This document shows, piece by piece, positions 63,374-64,000 of a DNA stretch of 64,000 nucleotides (its first letter is position 1; every line of letters begins with the position of its first letter). The position numbers and the translations under genes are program-made. This stretch comes from Deferribacter thermophilus (GTDB lineage: Bacteria; Chrysiogenota; Deferribacteres; Deferribacterales; Deferribacteraceae): the NCBI RefSeq assembly GCF_049472675.1, contig NZ_JAPNXM010000001.1:124001-188000 (forward strand). Direction: 5' to 3'. A model generated the notes under the pieces. That model did no database searches, was not told where the DNA came from, and worked only from the letters and a program-made list of their open reading frames with translations.

Positions 63374-63421
63374 GTTCAAAGTTCTAAGTTCTAAGTTCTT
63401 TGTCCTATGTCCTATGTTGTT
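63374..63421. repeat. Degenerate heptamer tandem repeat between cas4 and array 2
   Basis: Consecutive 7-base units GTTCAAA, GTTCTAA, GTTCTAA, GTTCTTT, GTCCTAT, GTCCTAT and GTTGTT run directly into the first base of the CRISPR repeat at 63422. The rest of the 131-base gap 63291-63421 is AT-rich upstream region of cas4. Confidence 0.8.
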
Positions 63422-64000
63422 GTTTCAATTCCTCATAGGCACTCTAAAAACTAAGTATTTTGTTGATTCTATCTATAGTTTTAGCAAGTTTCAATTCCTC
63501 ATAGGCACTCTAAAAACTAGGAGCAGGAGTAAACAAATCAACCAAAGCTCTGGTTTCAATTCCTCATAGGCACTCTAAAAACTAATATGTATCAGTTACC
63601 GTTTTCCATGCTGGGATACGTTTCAATTCCTCATAGGCACTCTAAAAACTACCATCGACAAAACAAGTCAAATCAAGCGTCTTTGAGTGTTTCAATTCCT
63701 CATAGGCACTCTAAAAACTTGAAAATGCTACAACACTTGAGGAGCTTGAGGCTAGTTTCAATTCCTCATAGGCACTCTAAAAACTCGAAAATTACTATTT
63801 TACAATATTTATCAAGTTCGAAGTTTCAATTCCTCATAGGCACTCTAAAAACTTTTTGATAGTTTCTTTTTCTTCATTTACTTTTTGAGAGTTTCAATTC
63901 CTCATAGGCACTCTAAAAACAATATGAGATGATTCCTAAAGTTATACTATATTTCTAGTTTCAATTCCTCATAGGCACTCTAAAAACTTGGCAAGCGATA
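63422..64000 (-). CRISPR. CRISPR array 2 (at least 9 repeats, runs off the window)
   Basis: Nine 30-base repeats start at 63422, 63488, 63553, 63620, 63689, 63755, 63823, 63891 and 63958; the last visible spacer is cut by the window edge. All read CCTCATAGG where array 1 reads CCTTATAGG. By the ATTGAAAC tag the array is transcribed on the minus strand, toward cas4, with its leader beyond the right edge. Small frames here are not genes. Confidence 0.97.

Noticed and set aside
63587..63859. Open frame in array 2
   Set aside because: Translation of CRISPR repeats, not a gene.

Overview
The window is AT-rich bacterial chromosome with densely packed genes, many 1-20 base overlaps, good Shine-Dalgarno sites and occasional GTG/TTG starts. 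Its content (a six-gene Rnf complex, a flagellar flgB-fliJ operon, acetate symport, a heptose kinase implying Gram-negative LPS, a large CRISPR investment) suggests a motile, anaerobic, probably thermophilic Gram-negative bacterium. My best guess is Deferribacterota (Deferribacter/Calditerrivibrio-like); that placement is an impression from gene content and base composition, not a proof.

Layout. 1-9122 (+): 3' end of nadA, then rpiB-glyA-dCMP deaminase-rnfCDGEAB, followed by an AcuC-like deacetylase and an AcuB-like CBS/ACT protein. 9094-11159 (-): NRDE protein and M16 peptidase. 11323-11977 (+): a P460-type cytochrome lipoprotein gene broken by an in-frame stop, then tRNA-Arg(ACG). 11978-23579: mostly minus-strand housekeeping genes (rsmI, trxB, nadC, valS, tsaE, nnr, heptose kinase, Trm112-like) with yigZ on plus. 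23728-28588 (+): ZIP transporter, radical SAM protein, cardiolipin synthase, CoA-disulfide reductase, UspA. 28784-30655 (-): acetate symporter and its DUF485 partner. 31038-37911 (+): flagellar operon flgB, flgC, fliE-J and a MotE-like gene, behind a sigma-54-like site. 37908-42557 (+): O-methyltransferase, U32 peptidase, ligA, PEP synthase/PPDK regulator.

42564-64000 is a CRISPR island. A 45-repeat array (42564-45530) is read on the minus strand from a leader with a perfect TTGACA-N17-TATAAT promoter. A roughly 17.5-kb minus-strand cas cluster follows: cas4-cas1-cas2 | cas6-cmr1-cmr6-cas10(Csx11)-cmr4-cmr5-cmr3 | cas8b-cas7b-[MNT-HEPN]-cas5b-[Phd-RelE/YafQ]-cas3. A second array begins at 63422 and runs off the window. 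A type III-C effector set (Csx11-type Cas10 with no GGDD) is therefore inserted between cas6 and the type I-B effector genes, sharing one adaptation module, one Cas6 and near-identical repeats.

The most unusual part is that the I-B effector genes are interrupted by two different toxin-antitoxin pairs. HEPN/MNT sits between cas7b and cas5b, with the HEPN stop overlapping the cas5b start (ATGA). Phd/RelE sits between cas5b and cas3, with its own promoter and operator-like palindrome. This looks like a CRISPR effector operon physically guarded by addiction modules. No transposase, integrase or prophage gene is visible.
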